This document shows, piece by piece, positions 16,127 through 27,773 of a DNA stretch of 64,000 nucleotides; the first letter of the stretch is position 1, and each line of letters begins with the position of its first letter. The DNA is from Cellulomonas composti (GTDB lineage Bacteria > Actinomycetota > Actinomycetes > Actinomycetales > Cellulomonadaceae). The stretch is taken from contig NZ_BJWG01000010.1 of the NCBI RefSeq assembly GCF_007990245.1, forward strand, positions 87,260 to 151,259. Direction: 5' to 3'. A program made the position numbers and the translations under genes. The notes under the pieces are model-generated. The model made no database searches, was not told the origin of the DNA, and was given only the letters and a program-made list of their open reading frames with translations.

Positions 16127-16664
16127 AGGGGTACGCCCTGACGCGCGAGCTCTCGTCGGACCGCGGCCAGGCCACGGCGCTGCAGGGCCTTGACCGCGCC
16201 GACGTTCTTGTCCGTCACCTGTGCGACCTGCTCGATGGTGAGGTCGGCGACGATGCGCAGCGTGAGCACCTCGCGCTGGTCGGCGGTCAGCGCTTCGAGC
16301 ACCTGGAGCACCCGCCGCTCGGAGAGCGCGTCGAGCGCGTCGTCCTCGGCGCTGCCCACGGGCGGCGGCTCGACCTCCTCGACGGGCTCCGCGAGGTCTC
16401 GCGAGCGGCGGCGCCACTCGTCGACGGCACGGTGGTGGGCGATCGTGAACACCCACGAGCGGAACTTCGTCTGGTCGCCGCGGAACCGCCCCAGACCCGG
16501 AACACCGCGAGGAAGACCTCGTTCGTCAGGTCGTCGACGTCGGGCGTGCCGCGGGCTCGCAGGTACGCCGCAACCGGGCGGACCAGGTCGCGGTAGAGCG
16601 CCTCGAACGCGGGGCCGGACCCGTCACGGGCCGCGCCCAGCACGTCGTCGAAATCGTCCACCAC
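16123..16664 (-). pseudogene. ECF-type sigma factor, frameshifted between regions 2 and 4
   Basis: Two frames join into one sigma-70 family protein of about 180 residues. The first part, from a GTG at 16664 with GGAGG upstream, carries region 2 (AFEALYRDLVRPVAAYLRA, DVDDLTNEVFLAVFR). After about 16487-16500 the sequence continues in another frame with RFRGDQTKFRSWVFTIAHHR and a full region 4 (LTADQREVLTLRIVADLTIE, KNVGAVKALQRRG). One missing G in the run around CCGGGTCTGGGG (minus strand) would restore the frame. Because the coupled downstream gene is intact, a sequencing or assembly error is as likely as real loss. Confidence 0.85.
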
Positions 16665-16844
16665 GCCGCGCGGACCTCCGGGCCGTCGTTCGTCGGATGC
16701 GAGCGATCGGCCACGCTAGGTGCGCGTCGCACGCTCGGCAACCCCGACGACGACCTCGCCGACACCCCACCGACAGCCAGCCGACAGCCGACCGGCAGCC
16801 GGCCGGGCGGCGCCGGTCGCCTTGCTCGTCGGCGAACGTGCAGG

Positions 16845-17525
16845 TCAGTAGTCGGACTCCGCCTCCAGACCCGCGAGCACCGCCGCGGTGCCCGACAGGC
16901 CGAGCCGGGTCGCACCCGCCTCGATCATCGCGAGCGCGTCGCCCGCGGTACGGACGCCCCCCGACGCCTTGATCCCGAGCCGTCCCCCGACCGTCCCCGC
17001 CATGACGCGAACCGCATGCACGGTCGCGCCGCCGGTCGGGTGGAACCCCGTCGACGTCTTGACGAAGTCCGCACCGGCCGCCGCGGCTGCACGGCACGTC
17101 TCGACGATCTCGTGGTCGCTCAGCGCCGCCGACTCGATGATGACCTTGAGCACCACGGGCGCGGGGGTCGCGGCGCGGACCGCCTCGATGTCGGCGCGCA
17201 CGTCGTCGAACCGGCCCTCCTTCGCGGCGCCGACGTCGATCACCATGTCGACCTCGTCGGCGCCGTCGAGCACCGCCTGCGCGGCCTCCGCCGCCTTCAC
17301 GCTCGAGTGGTGCTTGCCGGACGGGAACCCGCACACCGTCGCGACCTTGAGCGTCGACGGGACCTCGACGGGCAGGAACGACGGCGAGATGCAGATCGAG
17401 TAGACGCCGAGCTGCGCGGCCTCCTCGACGAGCGCCTCGACGTCGGCCCGGGTCGCCTCGGGCTTGAGCAGGGTGTGGTCGACGAACTGCGCCAGCGCAG
17501 CCGCGTCCAACGGGTCGTGGGTCAT
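16845..17525 (-). CDS. deoC: Deoxyribose-phosphate aldolase
   Basis: Splits 2-deoxyribose-5-phosphate into glyceraldehyde-3-phosphate and acetaldehyde, the last step of deoxynucleoside breakdown. 226 residues, TIM barrel. The Schiff-base lysine is K156 in DFVKTSTGF, the proton-relay lysine is K186 in GIKASGGVR, and an Asp lies in [11 protein letters not shown]. The ATG at 17525 overlaps the add stop codon (ATGA), with GGGAGG in the end of add, so it is the last gene of the unit 78-residue protein, add, deoC. A 180-bp gap to the sigma gene holds only short CCGACAGCC-like repeats. Confidence 0.94.
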   Translation of the reverse strand: MTHDPLDAAALAQFVDHTLLKPEATRADVEALVEEAAQLGVYSICISPSFLPVEVPSTLKVATVCGFPSGKHHSSVKAAEAAQAVLDGADEVDMVIDVGAAKEGRFDDVRADIEAVRAATPAPVVLKVIIESAALSDHEIVETCRAAAAAGADFVKTSTGFHPTGGATVHAVRVMAGTVGGRLGIKASGGVRTAGDALAMIEAGATRLGLSGTAAVLAGLEAESDY

Positions 17526-18664
17526 GCTCGGTGCCTCCCTCCACGCGCCGCGGCGTACGCGGGGCGGATCACGGTGTCGACGAGCGCGACACGCTCGTCG
17601 TGGTGGACGAACGCGTGCTGTGCCGCGGTGACCGCGACGTCTTCGAGGTCCGCGAGGGACCAGTGCGCATGCTCGACGAGCAGCGCGAGCTCACGGCCCA
17701 GCGACGTGCCCGACTGCAGGCGGTTGTCGGTGTTGACGGTCACCGCGAAGCCCAGGCGCTTGAGCCGGGTCACCGGATGGTCGGCGATCGAGGCCGCGGC
17801 CCCCGTCTGGACGTTGGACGACGGGCAGCACTCCAGTGCGAGGCGCCGGTCGCGCACCCAGTGTGCGAGCGGACCGAGCCGGTCGCCGTGCTCGTCGGTG
17901 CCGATGTCGTCCGCCAGTCGCGCACCGTGGCCGAGGCGCAGTGCTCCGGCGCGTACGGCGTCGTCGATCGAGGCCGGTCCGGCGGCCTCGCCCGCGTGCA
18001 CCGTCGCGGGCAGGTGCGCGTCCTGCAGCACCTCGAACGCCTCTGCGTGCGCGGTCGCGGGGAACCCGTCCTCCGGCCCGGCGAGGTCGAACCCGACGAC
18101 ACCCGCATCCCGATGCTCGACCGCGAGCCGCGCGATCTGCGCGCCGTGGTCGGCCTGACGCATCGCGCACAGCAGCGCGACGACGCGGATGGGCCTCCCG
18201 TCGTCGTGCGCCTGCGCCGCACCCTCGTCGAGACCCGCGCGCACCGCCTCGACGACCTCGTCCAGCGTGAGTCCGCCCGCGAGGTGCTGCTCGGGCGCGT
18301 ACCGGACCTCGGCGTACACGACACCGTCCGCCGCGAGGTCGAGGGCCGCCTCGCGGGCGACGCGGCGTAGCGCGTCCGCGGTCTGCAGCACCGCGACCGT
18401 GTGCGCGAACGTCTCCAGGTAGCGCTCGAGCGATCCCGCGCTCGCGGCCTCGACGAACCAGCGGCCCAGCTCGTCGGGGTCGGTGGTCGGCAGCTCGTGG
18501 CCGACCTGCGCCGCGAGCTCCACGATCGTCTGCGGGCGCAGGCCACCGTCCAGGTGGTCGTGCAGCAGGACCTTCGGCAGTCCGGGGAGCAATGTGAGCA
18601 AGGCGCTGTCGGCCCGTCGGTCGTCCGACTCTTCGTCGGACGCCTGCTCGTGGGGTTCGCTCAT
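17522..18664 (-). CDS. add: Adenosine deaminase
   Basis: Hydrolyses adenosine and deoxyadenosine to inosine and deoxyinosine. 380 residues of the amidohydrolase TIM-barrel family. Zinc ligands H35 and H37 lie in [10 protein letters not shown], the third His in TVHAGEA, and the catalytic stretches ECCPSSN and VNTDNR follow. ATG at 18664 overlaps the stop of the small upstream gene (ATGA), and the add stop overlaps the deoC start. This is the gene order expected from Rv3313c, except that an HNH gene now separates it from deoA. Its product inosine is a substrate for the PNP encoded at 11.6 kb. Confidence 0.94.
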   Translation of the reverse strand: MSEPHEQASDEESDDRRADSALLTLLPGLPKVLLHDHLDGGLRPQTIVELAAQVGHELPTTDPDELGRWFVEAASAGSLERYLETFAHTVAVLQTADALRRVAREAALDLAADGVVYAEVRYAPEQHLAGGLTLDEVVEAVRAGLDEGAAQAHDDGRPIRVVALLCAMRQADHGAQIARLAVEHRDAGVVGFDLAGPEDGFPATAHAEAFEVLQDAHLPATVHAGEAAGPASIDDAVRAGALRLGHGARLADDIGTDEHGDRLGPLAHWVRDRRLALECCPSSNVQTGAAASIADHPVTRLKRLGFAVTVNTDNRLQSGTSLGRELALLVEHAHWSLADLEDVAVTAAQHAFVHHDERVALVDTVIRPAYAAARGGRHRA

Positions 18665-18897
18665 GCGTCCCGGTCCTCGTCGTCCAGGAGCACCTCGGTG
18701 TCCTGCTCCACGACGTCGGCCTCGTCGGCGCGTCCCTCGAGGTCCGCGCGCGGGAGGTCGGGGATGTGGTCCTCGGGGTTGGCGGGCGATGCGGCGGCCG
18801 CGGCGTCGCGGGCGTCCGTGAGACGGACCGGCGCGTCGGGGTCGACGGGCTCGAGGCCCGCGTCCCGCCAGGCCTCCGAGCCGGGGAGCGTGCTCAT
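18661..18897 (-). CDS. Small acidic protein of unknown function, first gene of the add operon
   Basis: 78 residues with no recognised domain, no signal peptide and no membrane segment. It is rich in Asp, Glu and Ala; the C-terminus ([17 protein letters not shown]) is strongly acidic and probably disordered. It is believed real because AAGGAG lies just before its ATG and its stop overlaps the add start (ATGA), giving tight coupling. A role in salvage or as a regulator of Add would be a guess. Confidence 0.6.
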   Translation of the reverse strand: MSTLPGSEAWRDAGLEPVDPDAPVRLTDARDAAAAASPANPEDHIPDLPRADLEGRADEADVVEQDTEVLLDDEDRDA

Positions 18898-19676
18898 GGC
18901 GGTTCTCCTTCGTCGGCGCCTCGCCGGCGGACCCGTCGTCCGCGGCGACCCGGTCCCATCGTCCTCTGATCAACCGTCCGCCGCACCCTCCCACAGGTCC
19001 CGGTCGCGCCTTCGCCACGGTTCCGACGAACCCGCTGGGCCCATCCCGGCGTCGTCCGTAGCCCGCTGCTCGTCGGCGCTGCTGTGCGTCGCTGCTCGTC
19101 GGCGCTGCTGCTCGTCGGCGTTGCTGTGCGCCGCTGCTCGTCGGCGCCGCTGCTCGTCGGAGCTGCTGTGCGCCGCTCGCCGGCGCTCCCGCCCGGCGAG
19201 CTCGCCACACCCACCGCCCTGACGCCTCCAGCGAAGTGCCGCGGACCGGACCCGTGCGGGCCGTCGCCCGGTCGCACGGGTCCGTCGCCCCGATGCGTGA
19301 ATGAGCGTTTCTCGTGCTTTATCACGAACCTCCGATATTGCGCCGGACGCGATGCATCGACGGTCGCTCGCGGGCATTATCACGCACCTCCGACATTGCG
19401 CAGAGTGCGGCGCGCTCCTGTGCGCGCGAACCGCTGGGGCTCGCATCGGCACGCATCGCCTGCACGGCGTCCAGACCCTCGGTGCGGTGGATCCCGCCGT
19501 CGAGCTCGCCGTCCTTCCGACGATCAGACGGCATCTGACCTGCATCGACGTCGAACCCGCGGCGTCCATCCGGAATGCACGGGGGCTGCGCGACCCGACC
19601 CCAGGGCCATTCCTGTGGATATCTCACCATGCGATTCCCCCATTGTCCTGGCGTCCGATTCGCGTAGAGTTGTCGC
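18898..19676. repeat. Gene-free region with a 42-bp tandem repeat and a 37-bp direct repeat
   Basis: No credible gene is seen. At 19065-19174 units of 26 and 16 bp, both starting GCTGCTCGTCGG, alternate to give a 42-bp period over about 2.5 copies. From about 19300 the GC content drops. There, TTATCACG-n-ACCTCCGA-n-ATTGCGC occurs twice, at 19319-19343 and 19377-19401, 58 bp apart; the similarity extends over about 37 bp (19307-19343 and 19365-19401). The last 35 bp carry the promoter of the HNH gene. Confidence 0.75.
19643..19670 (+). promoter_or_regulatory. Leaderless promoter of the DUF222-HNH gene
   Basis: TTGTCC at 19643-19648, a 16-bp spacer and TAGAGT at 19665-19670, then 6 bp to the ATG at 19677. 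Both boxes fit a main sigma-factor promoter and the spacing leaves no room for a leader. Confidence 0.6.
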
Positions 19677-21629
19677 ATGTTGTCGAGCGAGCCGAGAAGT
19701 GGCGGTCACCACGCCGGTGGCGCGCCTTCTTCTGCGGATTCGTGGCGCCTCGCTGCGACGGTCGCGTCTCCGGGCGGAGACCTGCGGGTCGGCGTCGCGA
19801 TGCTGCTCGACGTCGTCCGCAACTGCGACTCGTGGTCCGCCGAGCGGGTGGTCGCCACGCTCGACGAGGTCGACGCCGCCGCGGCCGTGCTCCTCACGGT
19901 CAAGGCGCACCTGCTCGCGGCGCAGGCGGACCTCGGCGCGGGGATGCGTGCCTCGGACCGTTCGTTCGCGGATGCGCGCTCGCGACGCACCGGGGCCTCC
20001 CGCTGGGCGGCGGACCAGGAGATCGCCGGCGCCCGAGCGCTGGTCGCGATGCCGGAGCTCGCCGCGGCCGTGGCCGCGCGGGAGGTGCCCGTCGCGCACG
20101 TGGCGGCGCTCGGCCGGTTCGCGGCTCGTGCCTCCGCGGCCGTCGTCGAGGCGATGCAGTCCGACGAGGGTCGGGCCGAGGTGCTCAGGCTCGCCAGCCA
20201 GGCCCCCACGGGTGCGCAGTTCGCCAAGGACCTGGAGCTGTACGCGGCCCGCGTGGACCCGGAGCGCCTGAAGTCCGACCGCGACTCCCACCACCGGTCA
20301 CGGTTCCTCACGCTGACGCACACCGCGGAGGCGACGCTGCTCAAGGGCCGTCTCGACCCGCTCGCCGGCCGCGAGCTCGCGCTCGCGCTCGAGGCCACCG
20401 ACCAGCGCCCCGACGCCGACCGCACCGTCGAGCAGGCGCGAGCGGACGCGCTGCACGCGCTGGCGGTCCACACGAACCGCTGCCCGGGCCTCCAACCGCA
20501 CCCGGTCCCGGCGACCGACCCCACTGCTCACGCCGCCGACCTCGCTCCCCACGGCGCCGGCCTTACGCCCGACAGCGCCGACCTCGCTCCCCACGGCACC
20601 GGTCTCACGCCCGACAGCGCCGACCTCGCTCCACGCCGCACCGGTCTCACGCCCGACGGCTCCGACCGCACTCCGCGCGGAGAGTACGCACGCGCGCTCG
20701 CGCACGGCGATGACGGCGAGCCCGCGCGGCGGGCGTCGGATCTGTCTTCGATGAGCGGGAGGCTCACGGCGCCCGAGAACCGACCCCACGTGTCGGTGCT
20801 GATGAGCGTGCAGACGCTCGCGGCCCTGCGGGCGGTGCAGTGTGGATCGGCGCCGCCGGAGGGATTCGCGCCAGCGGTGACCTCCGACGGCCTCGCGCTG
20901 ACGCTCGCCGAGGCCGCGCGCATCCTGTGCGACTGCACGGTCACGCGTGTGGTGGTGGATGCCGCGTCGATGCCGCTCGACGTCGGCCGGGCGCAGCGTC
21001 TGCACACCGCTCACCAGCGGCGCGCGGTGCACGCTCGGGACCGGGGTTGCGCCTGGAACGGATGCGGAGCGCTCGCCCACTGGTGCGACGTGCACCACGT
21101 GCGGTGGTGGGACCGAGACGGGGGCGAGACCTCCGTCGAGAACGGCGTCGCGCTGTGCGTGTTCCACCACCAGCGCGTGCACAGCCTGGACCTGAGGGTC
21201 GAACGTCACGGCGTCGCGTGGGACGAGGGCACCGGCCTGCCCGAGCGCGTCCGCTACTCGTTCCGCAACCCCGACGGCACCCTCGAGAACGGTCCACCGT
21301 CCGAGCCCGGCCGATCCCGCCCGAGGGTCGGGCGCGCTCGATCCGGCCCGCCGGTCTGGCGCGCAACATCGCGACCCTCGGTCGACCCGCCCGGCCCCGG
21401 TGTACGAGCCGAGCTCACTCGAGCCCGCACCTCGGCCGGCCCGCCCGGCTCCGGTGTGCGAGCCGAGCGAACTCGGCCCCGCCCTTCGGCGAGCCGCGCG
21501 GGCGGTGGGGTCGAGAGTCGAGGAGTCCCTGTGGCCGACAGGCGAGGGACCGGTCCAGAGAGGACCAGACCGAACGCGGTGCCGCCGGGGCAGGGCTTCG
21601 TGCAGTCGGTGGGGCCGCCGCCGTTCTAG
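19677..21629 (+). CDS. DUF222 and HNH endonuclease domain protein
   Basis: 650 residues. The N-terminal two-thirds is the helical DUF222 region typical of actinobacterial 13E12-type proteins. The HNH nuclease lies near residues 440-500: CAWNGC..HWCDVHHVRWWDRDGG, then ENGVALCVFHHQRVH, with the His, Asn and His and zinc-type cysteines all present. Target unknown; such genes often occur in several copies and behave like mobile or repeated elements. Two low-complexity insertions stand out: three copies of a 14-residue unit (DLAPHGTGLTPDSA, DNA 20538-20663), and an Arg/Pro tail after the nuclease with a repeated PPGxGVRAExTR. The gene separates add from deoA, adjacent in relatives. Confidence 0.88.
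   Translation: MLSSEPRSGGHHAGGAPSSADSWRLAATVASPGGDLRVGVAMLLDVVRNCDSWSAERVVATLDEVDAAAAVLLTVKAHLLAAQADLGAGMRASDRSFADARSRRTGASRWAADQEIAGARALVAMPELAAAVAAREVPVAHVAALGRFAARASAAVVEAMQSDEGRAEVLRLASQAPTGAQFAKDLELYAARVDPERLKSDRDSHHRSRFLTLTHTAEATLLKGRLDPLAGRELALALEATDQRPDADRTVEQARADALHALAVHTNRCPGLQPHPVPATDPTAHAADLAPHGAGLTPDSADLAPHGTGLTPDSADLAPRRTGLTPDGSDRTPRGEYARALAHGDDGEPARRASDLSSMSGRLTAPENRPHVSVLMSVQTLAALRAVQCGSAPPEGFAPAVTSDGLALTLAEAARILCDCTVTRVVVDAASMPLDVGRAQRLHTAHQRRAVHARDRGCAWNGCGALAHWCDVHHVRWWDRDGGETSVENGVALCVFHHQRVHSLDLRVERHGVAWDEGTGLPERVRYSFRNPDGTLENGPPSEPGRSRPRVGRARSGPPVWRATSRPSVDPPGPGVRAELTRARTSAGPPGSGVRAERTRPRPSASRAGGGVESRGVPVADRRGTGPERTRPNAVPPGQGFVQSVGPPPF
20538..20663 (+). repeat. Three 42-bp tandem repeats inside the DUF222-HNH gene
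   Basis: Each copy encodes the 14-residue unit DLAPHG(T/A)GLTPDS-like. The period equals that of the tandem repeat upstream of the gene (19065-19174), though the sequences differ. Copy number can change without breaking the frame. Confidence 0.75.
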
Positions 21630-21773
21630 TGCGCCGACCGGAGTGCGCCGAACGGAGTGCGACGAGGTCAGTCGCGATGAGGTCAGTCGCGATGAGGTCA
21701 GTCGCGATGAGGTCAGTCGCGATGAGGTCAGGCGCGATGAGGTCAGGCGCGATGAGGTCAGGGGGTGACGCGG
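21630..21773. repeat. 15-bp tandem repeats between the convergent HNH and deoA genes
   Basis: Seven copies of GATGAGGTCAGTCGC or close variants run from 21661 to 21765, preceded by shorter GTGCGCCGAxCGGA units and followed by two copies of TGACGCGGTC. The deoA stop codon (21774-21776) is itself inside the last repeat family. There is no hairpin. Confidence 0.9.
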
Positions 21774-23066
<1,293 letters not shown>

Positions 23067-23075
23067 GTCCGCTCC

Positions 23076-23483
23076 TCAGGCTCGTTCGGTCAGGTCGTCG
23101 GGCCCGAAGGCGTCCGGCAGCACCTCGGTCATGGACCGCAGGCCGCTGACGGTCTCGAGCACCAGGTTCGCTCCGCCGTGCTCCCACAGGAGCTGGCGGC
23201 AGCGTCCGCACGGCATGAGCACGGTGCCGTGCCCGTCCACGCAGGTGAAGGCCACGAGTCGCCCTCCGCCCGACATGACGAGCGCGGACACCAGCGAGCA
23301 CTCGGCGCACAACGTCACGCCGTAGCTCGCGTTCTCGATGTTGCAGCCGGAGACGACGCGGCCGTCGTCGACGAGCGCGGCGGCGCCCACCGGGAACTTC
23401 GAGTACGGCACGTAGGCGTTGCGCATCGCCTCGATGGCGACGGCGCGCAGCGCGTCCCAGTCGACCTGGACGTCCTCGCTCAC
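23076..23483 (-). CDS. cdd: Cytidine deaminase
   Basis: Deaminates cytidine and deoxycytidine to uridine and deoxyuridine. 135 residues, the tetrameric short type. Zinc ligands and catalytic Glu are present: C59 and E61 in TLCAEC, C92 and C95 in MPCGRC. The substrate loop NIENASYG is intact. GTG at 23483 lies 12 bp behind the permease gene, and deoA follows 9 bp later. Deoxyuridine from this step can go directly to DeoA. Confidence 0.95.
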   Translation of the reverse strand: MSEDVQVDWDALRAVAIEAMRNAYVPYSKFPVGAAALVDDGRVVSGCNIENASYGVTLCAECSLVSALVMSGGGRLVAFTCVDGHGTVLMPCGRCRQLLWEHGGANLVLETVSGLRSMTEVLPDAFGPDDLTERA

Positions 23484-23495
23484 GCGGGGTTCACC

Positions 23496-24790
23496 TCACT
23501 TCACGTACGGGATGCCCTCGGACGCCGGCGGGCGCACACGTCCGACGAGGCCCGCGACGGCGAAGATCGTCACGACGTACGGCGTCATGAGCATGATCTG
23601 GCTCGGGATGGGCGTCCCGACGATGCCGAGGACGACCTGCAGGTTGTCCGAGAAGCCGAACAGCAGCGCCGCGGCGAGCGCTCCGACCGGATTCCAGCGG
23701 CCGAGGATCATGGCCGCCAGGGCGATGAAGCCCTTGCCTCCGGTCATCTCCTTGCCGAACGCAAGCCCCGCCGCGACCGTGAAGAACGCGCCGCCGAGCC
23801 CGGCGACCGCGCTGCCCAGGATCGTCGAACGCATCCGCGTGCGGTTGACCTTGATGCCGACGGTGTCCGCGGCCTTGGGGTGCTCGCCGACCGCGCGCAG
23901 CCGCAGGCCCCAGCGGCTGCGGAAGATGAAGATCTGCAGCAGGGCGACGACGACGTACATGACGTAGACGAGCACCGTCTGGCGGAAGAGCACGGGGCCG
24001 ATCACGGGGATCTGGCTCAGCACCGGGATGTCGATCGTCGGCAGCTTGGGCGGCGAGTTGTAGCGCGCCGCGTCGTTCTTCAGCACGGTCGAGAACAGGT
24101 AGCTCGTGACGCCGATGACGAGCACGTTGAGCACGACGCCGACGATGATCTGGTTGACGACGTACTTGATGGAGAACAGCACCAGCAACGCTCCGACCAG
24201 CGCACCCGCGATGGGCGCGGCGATCAGGCCGGCGTACGCCGACGACGTGATCGACGCGACGACGGCGGCGAGGAACGCACCCGCGAGGAGCTGCCCCTCG
24301 ATCGCGACGTTGATGATGCCCGAACGCTCGCAGAGCAGGCCGGACAGCGCGCCGAACACCAGCGGGATCGCGAGGAACAGCGAACCCTGCAGGAGCCCGG
24401 TCAGCGGGATCGGCGAGTCCTTGCCCGCGTCGGCCCACACCAGGAACGCCATCACGACGCAGACGCCGAAGATCGCCGGCAGCCAGACACCGACCTTGCG
24501 ACGGTTCTTCGTCTCGACGTAGGAGAACACGGCCAGGCCGAGCGCGATCAGCGAGAGCAGGATCGCGGTCGACTTCGACGGGACCGTGATGGGGTCGATC
24601 TGGAAGAAGTCCTTGCTCGTCGAGATCGTGAACGTCGACTCGCGGCCGGAGTCGGGCAGCAGCCCGAACAGGACGAGCGAGAGCACGGAGAACACGCCGT
24701 ACCCGGTCGGCGCCTTCCAGCTGATCGGCGCTAGCGGCTTGGCCGCCTCGTCGGGCGCGGTGGCCGCGGGGCGGTCCGTCGTCGGGGCGC

Positions 24791-24794
<4 letters not shown>
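23496..24794 (-). CDS. ABC transporter permease for nucleosides (second permease)
   Basis: 432 residues with about ten membrane segments, of the BPD_transp_2 type used in BmpA-linked nucleoside importers. A hydrophilic start (about 30 residues) and a poorly conserved loop precede the core, which begins at LAIPLVFGALSGLLCERSGI. The cytoplasmic EAA-like loop LRAVGEHPKAADTVGIKVN contacts the ATPase. ATG at 24794 overlaps the stop of the first permease (ATGA). It pairs with the upstream permease to form the channel. Confidence 0.9.
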
Positions 24795-26073
<1,279 letters not shown>

Positions 26074-26077
<4 letters not shown>

Positions 26078-27669
26078 CGGTCTGCCTCCTCGGTGGTGGT
26101 CCCGTGCTCGGCCTCGAGATCGGCCCCGCCGAGAGTGGTGTGGTGCGCGGCGGCCTGGGCCTGCGCCTCGGCCAGCGGGACGCCGGCCATCATGAGGCCC
26201 AGCACGTCACGGTCCGCGCCACCGGGCACCTCGCCGACGATCCGTCCGCGGTACATCACGACGATGCGGTCGGCCAGCCCCAGCACCTCGTCGAGCTCCG
26301 TGGAGACGATGATCACCGGCGTGCCGTGGTCGCGTTCCTGCACGATCCGTTGGTGCACGAACTCGATCGAGCCCACGTCCAGGCCGCGGGTCGGCTGCGA
26401 CGCGATGAACAGGCGCAGCGGGCGGCTCATCTCGCGTGCGAGCACGACCTTCTGCTGGTTGCCGCCTGACAGGGTGCCGGCGGCCGCCTCGACCGACGGC
26501 GTGCGCACGTCGAACTCGACCGTGCGCTGCTCGGCGTTCGCTCGCACCTTGGCGAGGTTCATCTGCACGCTGCGGGCGAAGGGCGGCACGTCGTGAAGGT
26601 CGAGCACGAGGTTCTCGGCGACCGAGAACTCGGAGACCAGCCCGTCGATCGTGCGGTCCTCCGGCACGAAGCCGACACCGGCGCGCAGCACCTCCTTGAC
26701 GGACCGGCCGACGAGCTCGTCGCCGTCGAGCTGCACCGAACCCGCGACGGGTTGCGTGAGCCCGAGCATCACCTCGGTGAGCTCCGTCTGGCCGTTGCCC
26801 TGAACGCCCGCGATCGCGAGGATCTCGCCGCGTCGCACGCCGAAGCTCACGTCGTCGACCTGCCGCACGCCGGCGGGGTCGATCACGGTCAGGCCGCGCA
26901 CCTGGACGGTCTCCTCGCCCGGCTCGGCGGGGCCCTTGTCCACCCCGAGGGAGACCGAACGGCCCACCATGAGCGAGGCGAGCTCCTGCTCGGTCGAGGT
27001 GGGCGACGCCTCGCCGACGACCTTGCCGCGCCGGATGACCGTGATCCGGTCCGCGATCGCGCGGACCTCACGCAGCTTGTGCGTGATGAAGACGATGGAG
27101 GTGCCCGACTCCTTGAGCTGGCGCATGATCCCGATGAGCTCGTCGGTCTCCTGCGGCGTCAGCACCGCGGTCGGCTCGTCGAGGATGAGCACCTCGGCCT
27201 TGCGCGAGAGCGCCTTGATGATCTCGACGCGCTGCTGCGCGCCGACCGGCAGGTTCTCGATGAGCGCGTCCGGGTCGACGTCGAACCCGAACCGGTCCGA
27301 GATCTCCTTGACGAGCTTGCGCGCCGCGGCGCGGTCGATCAGGCCGCCGCCCTTGACGGGCTCGTGGCCGAGCGCGACGTTCTCGGCGACGGTGAACACC
27401 GGCACGAGCATGAAGTGCTGGTGCACCATGCCGATCCCGGCGGCCATCGCGTCGCCCGGTCCGGCGAAGACGCGCGGCTCGTCGTCGAGCAGCACCTCGC
27501 CCTCGTCGGGGTCGTACAGGCCGTAGAGCACGTTCATCAACGTGCTCTTGCCAGCCCCGTTCTCGCCCAGCAGCGCATGGATCTCGCCCGGCTGGACGAC
27601 GAGGTCGATGTGGTCGTTCGCCACCAGCGCGCCGAAGCGCTTGGTGATGCCCCGCAGCTCGAGCTTCAC
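26074..27669 (-). CDS. ABC transporter ATP-binding protein (double ATPase) for nucleosides
   Basis: 531 residues with two fused nucleotide-binding domains, typical of BmpA-type importers. Domain 1 has Walker A GENGAGKST at about 35-43, a variant signature LPVGAQQRVEI and Walker B LILDEPTAVLT. Domain 2 has a degenerate Walker A (GVQGNGQTE) but a good signature LSGGNQQKV, and SQPTRGLDVGS in place of canonical Walker B, which is normal for the second half in this family. It drives uptake through the two permeases encoded next. Confidence 0.93.
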
Positions 27670-27730
27670 GAGGTCACGCTCCTTCGCGTCGTTGTCAGCA
27701 CCCTAGCCGCAGGCCAGCCCCCACGGGGCG

Positions 27731-27767
27731 CGGCGGTGGCCCGGGCATGTCGCCCGGGCCACCGCCG
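27731..27767 (-). terminator. Perfect 16-bp hairpin just after bmpA
   Basis: CGGCGGTGGCCCGGGC, loop ATGTC and the exact complement form a 16-bp stem beginning 7 bp after the bmpA stop codon and ending 62 bp before the ATPase gene. It may end or slow transcription so that far more binding protein than transporter is made, or protect the bmpA mRNA end. Confidence 0.75.
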
Positions 27768-27773
27768 GTCAGG

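Noticed and set aside
18970..19569. Arg-rich open frame on the minus strand across the 42-bp repeats
   Set aside because: Low-complexity product, no ribosome binding site, no domain; its SEVRD-like repeated peptides come from the DNA direct repeats.
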